DNA of 64,000 nt from Segatella copri (GTDB lineage Bacteria; Bacteroidota; Bacteroidia; Bacteroidales; Bacteroidaceae): the NCBI RefSeq assembly GCF_009495355.1, contig NZ_VZAD01000059.1, forward strand, positions 1 to 64,000. The letters are read 5' to 3'. Made by a program: the position numbers and the translations under genes. The notes under the pieces were generated by a model. That model ran no database searches, was not told the origin of the DNA, and saw only the letters and a program-made list of their open reading frames with translations. This document shows, one piece after another, positions 59,737-64,000 of this stretch. The first letter of the stretch is position 1. Each line of letters opens with the position of its first letter.

Positions 59737-60924
59737 ATGAATAGCAAAGAGAAACTCTGGAATGTCAATTACATCAAGGTGATGACAACAAACTTTCTGT
59801 TGTACTTCGCCTTCTATCTCCTCACCCCGCTCCTGCCCCTCTATCTGAGCGAAACTTTTGGAGCCACCAAAGACACCATAGGCATCGTACTGAGCGGCTA
59901 CACCGTGGCAGCCCTTATCGTGCGCCCATTTTGCGGCTATGTGGTAGACAGTTTCTCGCGCAAGAAAGTGCTCATGCTGTGCCTTTCGGGCTTTGCCGTC
60001 TTCTTTGCCGGATACATAGCAGCAGGCACAATCCTCATGTTTGCCATATGCCGAACATTGCATGGCGGACCCTTCGGAGCCGTCACCGTAGCCAACAGCA
60101 CCTGCGCCATCGACGTGCTGCCTTCCAGCCGGCGAAACGAAGGCATCGGGCTTTATGGTCTCAGCAACAACTTCGCCATGGCGATAGCTCCATCCATCGG
60201 CATCTATCTGCACAACATGGTAGACAGCTACATGATACTCTTCTGGATAGCTTTCGTCGTAGCGATAAGTGCAGTGCTCATCGCCTGGACTATCCGGTTG
60301 CCCGAAAAAGACATCATTCGCAACAAAGAGAAATTGTCGCTCGACCGCTTCTTCCTCACCCGTGCATGGCTCCTCGCCATCAATATCGCCATGTTTGGCT
60401 TCTGCTGGGGCGTATTGAGCAACTATCTCGCCATCTACAGCAAGGAGGTTTTGTCCATCACAGGAGGAACAGGCACTTATTTTGCCCTTCTCTCTATGGG
60501 TCTTTTCAGTTCTCGTCTGCAGGGCCGTAAAGCCCTCAGCCAAGGCAAGTTGACACAGAATGCAGCCGAGGGAATGCTCATTTCACTCGTTGGCTTCACC
60601 CTCTTTGTGGCCATTCCCCATCCAGTGGCATATTACCTCTCTGCCATCCTTATCGGACTGGGCAACGGGCATCTCTACCCTGCCTTCCTCAACATGTTTG
60701 TCCACGTGGCACGACACGACCAGCGAGGCACTGCCAACAGCAGTATTCTTACGGGATGGGACCTTGGCTTCGGCATAGGATGTCTGTTGGGCGGAATCGT
60801 TGCCGAACACTTTGGATACACTGCCACCTTCTGGATGGTGGCTGCCGAGAATGCCGTTTCTGTAATCCTCTTCTTCCTTGCCTCACGCCAGTTCTTCGAA
60901 AGAAGGAAGATCCTGAAAGACTGA
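59737..60924 (+). CDS. MFS transporter
   Basis: This 395-residue transporter has 12 membrane helices. The loop after helix 2 carries the MFS motif A variant YVVDSFSRKKVL; the loop in the second half is short (RLQGRKALSQGKLTQNAAEG). The opening helix (MTTNFLLYFAFYLLTPLLPL) and ALLVRPFCGYVVD layout are common in Bacteroidales drug/sugar-exporter-like MFS proteins, but the substrate cannot be read. The stop of nudC and this ATG are five bases apart, so co-translation is likely; a link to nucleotide or nicotinamide metabolism is only inferred. Confidence 0.87.
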   Translation: MNSKEKLWNVNYIKVMTTNFLLYFAFYLLTPLLPLYLSETFGATKDTIGIVLSGYTVAALIVRPFCGYVVDSFSRKKVLMLCLSGFAVFFAGYIAAGTILMFAICRTLHGGPFGAVTVANSTCAIDVLPSSRRNEGIGLYGLSNNFAMAIAPSIGIYLHNMVDSYMILFWIAFVVAISAVLIAWTIRLPEKDIIRNKEKLSLDRFFLTRAWLLAINIAMFGFCWGVLSNYLAIYSKEVLSITGGTGTYFALLSMGLFSSRLQGRKALSQGKLTQNAAEGMLISLVGFTLFVAIPHPVAYYLSAILIGLGNGHLYPAFLNMFVHVARHDQRGTANSSILTGWDLGFGIGCLLGGIVAEHFGYTATFWMVAAENAVSVILFFLASRQFFERRKILKD

Positions 60925-61012
60925 GACTTCCGCTAACTTCTCTTAACTTTTCTGCCTGTAAAGTTCATACTGTTAAACTTTCATAACTGAAAGCAAAAAA
61001 GCGTTCATAAAC

Positions 61013-61043
61013 TTGCTTCTTTGGAATTATTACAATATCTTTG
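61013..61043 (+). promoter_or_regulatory. promoter of rubrerythrin
   Basis: TTG (61013-61015), a 20-base gap and TATCTTTG (61036-61043), with an 80-base A-rich leader. No PerR- or OxyR-type operator was recognised. Confidence 0.8.
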
Positions 61044-61122
61044 CAGACACGAGTTGTAAGATACGCTGCTAAGATTATTAGCAATATAACTCAAAATTAT
61101 TAACATTAAAAACAAAGACATC

Positions 61123-61665
61123 ATGAAAGAACTGAAAGGAACCAAAACCGAGAAGAATTTGTGGGAAGCATTCGCAGGCGAATCGCAGGCCCGCAACAAG
61201 TACACCTACTTTGCCAGCAAGGCCAAGAAAGATGGTTATGTGCAAATAGCCAACATTTTTGAGGAGACAGCAGCCAACGAGAAGGAACACGCCAAACTGT
61301 GGTTCAAGTACCTCATAGGCGGCGAGATAAAGAGCACAGCCGAGAACCTCTTGGCAGCAGCCGAGGGTGAGAACAGCGAGTGGACCGATATGTACAAGCG
61401 CATGGCAGAAGAGGCTCATGCAGAAGGATTCGAAGAAATCGCTGCCAAGTTTGAGATGGTGGCAGAGATAGAAAAGCACCATGAGGAGCGCTATCGCAAA
61501 TTACTGAAGAACGTAGAGGACAAAGTGGTGTTCTCGCGCGACGGCGACTGCATCTGGCAGTGCTCCAACTGCGGGCACATCGTAGTTGGCAAGCAGGCTC
61601 CTGAGGTTTGCCCTGTTTGCAACCATCCACAGAGCTACTTCCAAATAGAAGCTCGCAATTATTAA
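61123..61665 (+). CDS. rbr: rubrerythrin
   Basis: This 180-residue non-heme iron protein reduces hydrogen peroxide in anaerobes. The ferritin-like four-helix part has the diiron ligands in [29 protein letters not shown] and [15 protein letters not shown]. The C-terminal rubredoxin domain has [20 protein letters not shown] followed by NHPQSYF, i.e. two CxxC pairs for one iron. Length and order are as expected. It is expressed from its own promoter. Its presence fits a strict or aerotolerant anaerobe. Confidence 0.97.
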   Translation: MKELKGTKTEKNLWEAFAGESQARNKYTYFASKAKKDGYVQIANIFEETAANEKEHAKLWFKYLIGGEIKSTAENLLAAAEGENSEWTDMYKRMAEEAHAEGFEEIAAKFEMVAEIEKHHEERYRKLLKNVEDKVVFSRDGDCIWQCSNCGHIVVGKQAPEVCPVCNHPQSYFQIEARNY

Positions 61666-61671
61666 ATCAAC

Positions 61672-61773
61672 TGAGTCCACTTGAAAAAGTCATTTTTACG
61701 AAAATCAGCTATTAATTGTCAATATGTTACAAAGACAAAAAAATACGATTTTCGACTTTATCAAGTGGACTCA
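61672..61773. repeat. 102 bp MITE-like imperfect inverted repeat
   Basis: TGAGTCCACTTGAAAAAGTC (61672-61691) faces its reverse complement at 61754-61773 (19 of 20), and an inner CGAAAATC (61699-61706) faces GATTTTCG (61747-61754). The left arm carries a bulge of about seven bases and the loop is about 40 bases. It lies between convergent genes; no good T-run follows on either strand, so it is not a standard terminator. Confidence 0.75.
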
Positions 61774-61779
61774 TTACTT

Positions 61780-62223
61780 TTAGAATGGAAGATCGTCTGC
61801 ACTGCCTGTCTCAGCAGAAGCTGCAGGAGCAGCAGAAGCTGGAGGGAAAGGAGCAGTGGCTCCAGCTGCAGGAGCAGCTGCTACAGGAGCACCTGCTGGT
61901 GGGAACGGAGCACCAGCTGGCTGCATTCCGCCAGCCATGGCAGCAACAGTATTAGGATCTACGTGCTGAACATTCCATGCACGAATATTATTAAACCAGC
62001 GGCCATTATATTCGTGAGCATCGATATCAAAGGATACCAAGATCTCTTCGCCGCTCTGAATATTAAACTGTGCCAAGCGTTCAGCTCCGAAGACATCGAA
62101 AACCAACTTCTTGGGATACTGCTCATGAGTCTCAATGACAAACGACTGTGATTTCCACTCACCTCTTGCAGAGACACCGCTTCTTTCAGGCAAAACGGCA
62201 ATAACCTTTCCTTGTAATTCCAT
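61780..62223 (-). CDS. DUF3127 OB-fold-like protein with SSB-like tip
   Basis: This 147-residue cytoplasmic protein opens with ELQGKVIAVLPERSGVSARG and WKSQSFVIETHEQYPKKLVF, the DUF3127 pattern I know from Bacteroidetes. The sheet-rich core (residues 1-85) could be an OB-like fold. It is followed by a Pro/Ala/Gly-rich flexible tail (GAPFPPAGAPVAAAPAAGAT) and ends in SADDLPF. The tail layout and the DDLPF end match the C-terminus of bacterial SSB, which binds RecO, RecQ, PriA and other partners. Whether the core binds single-stranded DNA is unknown. It lies convergent with rubrerythrin and divergent from dnaN. Confidence 0.82.
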   Translation of the reverse strand: MELQGKVIAVLPERSGVSARGEWKSQSFVIETHEQYPKKLVFDVFGAERLAQFNIQSGEEILVSFDIDAHEYNGRWFNNIRAWNVQHVDPNTVAAMAGGMQPAGAPFPPAGAPVAAAPAAGATAPFPPASAAPAASAETGSADDLPF

Positions 62224-62380
62224 ATTATAATAATGTTTGAATAATGATACTTAAACTTTCCTCTCGAGAAACTATTCACACCCGCAACTCACAACAGAGG
62301 TGAAAGATGAAGAAAGTTTTCTCTTTAGACTGCGAAATTACTAAAAATAGTTCATAAACTGAAACTTTTTATCGATTTTT

Positions 62381-62411
62381 TTGTACGTCATCGATATTTT
62401 TTGTATTTTTG
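62381..62411 (+). promoter_or_regulatory. promoter of dnaN
   Basis: TTG (62381-62383), a 20-base gap and TATTTTTG (62404-62411). ATCGAT occurs twice just ahead. No DnaA box was seen. Confidence 0.78.
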
Positions 62412-62460
62412 TGGTCAGTAAGAAAAGAAATGTAGAACATAAACAAAATTATAAACACTC

Positions 62461-63585
62461 ATGAGATTTGTTTTATCAAGCTCTGCCTTGAGCAGCAAGC
62501 TCAACATGCTTGCGAAAGTAATCAGCAGCAAGAATTCCTTGCCCATCCTCGATTGCTTCCTTTTCCAGGTTGCTAACAATGTGATGACCATCACAGCAAG
62601 CGACAGTGACAACGTGATCAAAAGCGTCATCGACCTGACTGAATGTGAGGGAGAAGGCGAATTCTGCATCCCCAACAAGGTGATTCTCGACGCACTGAAA
62701 GAGTTGCCAGAGCAGCCTCTCACCCTGGACGTGACCCCCGACAGCTACGCCGTGAAAATCGTTTACCAGAACGGTTTGTACAACTTCACAGCGCAGAGTG
62801 CTGAGGACTATCCTCGCACACAGAGCATGACCGATGCAGCCAATTCTATCATAATACCTGCCACCGTCCTGATCGACAACATCTCCAGAAGCCTGTTTGC
62901 CACAGCCAACGACGAGTTGAGACCTATTATGAACGGTGTGTACTTCGATTTAACCCCCGACGCACTCGCCATTGTAGCAAGCGACGGCCATAAGTTGGTA
63001 CGCAACAAGAACTTCTCTATCACAAGCGAGACTCCTGCTTCGTTCAATCTTCCCAAGAAACCAGCCAACCTGCTGAAGAACATTCTTACCAAGGACGGCG
63101 GTGACGTGCTTATAAAGTTCGACGACAGAAATGCCGAGATCAAATACAACGACGGAGTACTTAACTGCCGACTGATAGACGGAAGATATCCTAACTACAA
63201 CTCAGTGATTCCTACCGACAATCCAAGTCAGACCACAGTAGACCGCCGTGCCCTTCTCAGCGCCTTGCGCCGTGTGCTCCCCTTCGCCAGCGAGAGCAGC
63301 CAGTTGGTTCGTCTGCACATGGAGAATGGCCACTTCGAAGTATCTTCCGAGGATATCGACTTCGCCACATCAGCTAAGGAACAGCTCTCTTGCGAGTACA
63401 CCGGCGCACCTATGAGCATCGGTTTCAAGGGCAGCAGCCTCATGGAGGTTCTGAGCAATCTGAACAGCGACCAGGTTGTCATCATGTTGGCAGACCCAAG
63501 TCGTGCCGGCATTATCGTTCCTGCCGAGCAGCCTGAGGACGAGGACGTGCTGATGCTGATTATGCCAATGTTGCTCAACGACTAA
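62461..63585 (+). CDS. dnaN: DNA polymerase III sliding clamp (beta subunit)
   Basis: This 374-residue clamp has three repeated domains. The start RFVLSSSALSSKLNMLAKVI, NSLPILDCFLFQVANNVMTI, LRPIMNGVYFDLTPDALAIV, SDGHKLVRN and the C-terminal PMSIGFKGSSLMEVLSNLNS with VIMLADPSRAGIIVP are standard. The C-terminal end (DVLMLIMPMLLND) is the peptide-pocket side. It is not next to dnaA here, which is normal in Bacteroidetes. A proofreading-type exonuclease gene follows 18 bases on, so clamp and exonuclease are co-expressed. Confidence 0.96.
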   Translation: MRFVLSSSALSSKLNMLAKVISSKNSLPILDCFLFQVANNVMTITASDSDNVIKSVIDLTECEGEGEFCIPNKVILDALKELPEQPLTLDVTPDSYAVKIVYQNGLYNFTAQSAEDYPRTQSMTDAANSIIIPATVLIDNISRSLFATANDELRPIMNGVYFDLTPDALAIVASDGHKLVRNKNFSITSETPASFNLPKKPANLLKNILTKDGGDVLIKFDDRNAEIKYNDGVLNCRLIDGRYPNYNSVIPTDNPSQTTVDRRALLSALRRVLPFASESSQLVRLHMENGHFEVSSEDIDFATSAKEQLSCEYTGAPMSIGFKGSSLMEVLSNLNSDQVVIMLADPSRAGIIVPAEQPEDEDVLMLIMPMLLND

Positions 63586-63602
63586 AATAATAAAAACATA
63601 TA

Positions 63603-64000
63603 ATGAAATTAAATCTTAAAAAGCCCTTAGTAGTCTTCGACCTGGAGACTACGGGGCTTGATATGGTTAAAGACCGTATCATCCAGATGTCGTATATCAA
63701 GGTCATGCCCGACGGTAGCGAGACTCGTAAGAATCTCTACGTAAACCCCGGAATGCCTATACCCGAAGAAGTCGTCGCCCTTACCGGCATCAGCGACGAG
63801 GATGTGAAAAACGCACCTACATTCAAGCAGCTGGCAGCCAACTTGCAGAAGGAGTTTGAGGGATGCGACTTTGCAGGCTACAACTCCAACCGTTTCGACG
63901 TGCCTATGCTCGCCGAGGAATTTCTGCGTGCAGGCATCGACTTCGACTTCAACAAGTGCCGCCTGATAGATGCGCAGACCATCTTTATGAAGATGGAACG
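63603..64000 (+). CDS. DnaQ-type 3'-5' exonuclease (partial, cut by window end)
   Basis: The ATG at 63603 opens a frame that runs off the window after 132 codons. It encodes KPLVVFDLETTGLDMVKDR (DEDD motif I, Asp and Glu), VVALTGISDEDV and GYNSNRFDVPMLAEEFLRAG (motif II with Asp). This is the start of an RNase T/DnaQ-superfamily exonuclease such as DNA polymerase III epsilon. The third motif with the catalytic His/Tyr lies beyond the window. Placement directly after dnaN supports a replication role. Confidence 0.85.
   Translation, partial: MKLNLKKPLVVFDLETTGLDMVKDRIIQMSYIKVMPDGSETRKNLYVNPGMPIPEEVVALTGISDEDVKNAPTFKQLAANLQKEFEGCDFAGYNSNRFDVPMLAEEFLRAGIDFDFNKCRLIDAQTIFMKME

Noticed and set aside
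61672..61773. Ordinary bidirectional terminator
   Set aside because: The stem is long and bulged, with a 40-base loop and no proper T-run on either side.
62300..62460. Replication origin next to dnaN
   Set aside because: No DnaA-box cluster or dnaA gene is visible; only two ATCGAT words and the dnaN promoter were found.

Overview
The window reads as chromosomal DNA of a Bacteroidales bacterium, most likely Prevotella/Segatella-like. Upstream regions repeatedly show the Bacteroidetes promoter pattern TTG, about 20 bases, TAnnTTTG, while Shine-Dalgarno sites are weak or absent. Several gene products have forms I know from this order: an F-type ATP synthase operon that begins with atpD-atpC and ends with atpA-atpG, a subunit a with a signal peptide and exported N-terminal domain, an S16 protein with a long Ala/Glu/Lys tail, a phosphoglycerate dehydrogenase with Lys at the catalytic His position, HU-type proteins, DUF4293 and DUF3127. 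No rRNA, prophage, insertion sequence, CRISPR array or replication origin was seen. There is one tRNA (Cys).

Layout. 1-3.4 kb is an A+T-rich accessory stretch: a Cys-rich zinc-ribbon-tail protein, two exported proteins (one with MORN repeats), then a gene-free 1.1 kb holding a near-perfect 100 bp inverted repeat around a nested array of 21 bp units. 3.4-10.7 kb carries a short sigma factor, an HTH-only AraC-type protein, an LTA-synthase-like membrane sulfatase, a PAP2 phosphatase, a lipoprotein, glnS and a DedA protein. 10.8-17.8 kb (minus strand) carries manC, xylB, a GHL10-type hydrolase, a TRIC/UPF0126 channel-like protein and rarA. 18.0-23.6 kb (plus) has an acidic-tailed protein, two tiny membrane proteins, tRNA-Cys, rsmG, a metallo-hydrolase, ruvC, a tandem ABC ATPase and an exported protein.

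23.9-33.8 kb (minus) holds an HU gene overlapping a gene for an HU-transmembrane-LysM fusion, preceded by the complete nine-gene ATP synthase operon. 34.3-41.3 kb (minus) has pfkA, a NhaD-type transporter, a Wzx-like flippase, rpsP, DUF4293, rpoZ and bamD. 41.5-56.8 kb has uvrB (plus) and then, on the minus strand, yigZ, DUF1015-serA-serC, a DbpA-type helicase, a TPR protein and a membrane protein, glgB, a YhcH protein, a second MORN protein and a J-domain protein. 56.9-64 kb (mostly plus) has a 5'-nucleotidase-type phosphatase, nudC, an MFS transporter, rubrerythrin, a DUF3127 protein (minus), dnaN and a DnaQ-type exonuclease cut by the window end.

Most of the window is housekeeping. The less ordinary signals are in the gaps: (i) several intergenic arrays of 21-23 bp units, two of them enclosed by inverted repeats; (ii) a 23-24 base hairpin-forming motif that lies 37-62 bases before three start codons in the same orientation relative to the gene; (iii) a dispersed repeat with copies near 3.2 and 38.7 kb and another near 54.5 and 58.8 kb; (iv) a stem-loop directly after atpE; and (v) terminators packed directly against the next gene's promoter. 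Among proteins, the HU-TM-LysM fusion and the SSB-like C-terminal tip on the DUF3127 protein stand out. All functional statements rest on motif recognition by eye and on family knowledge; no database search was run.
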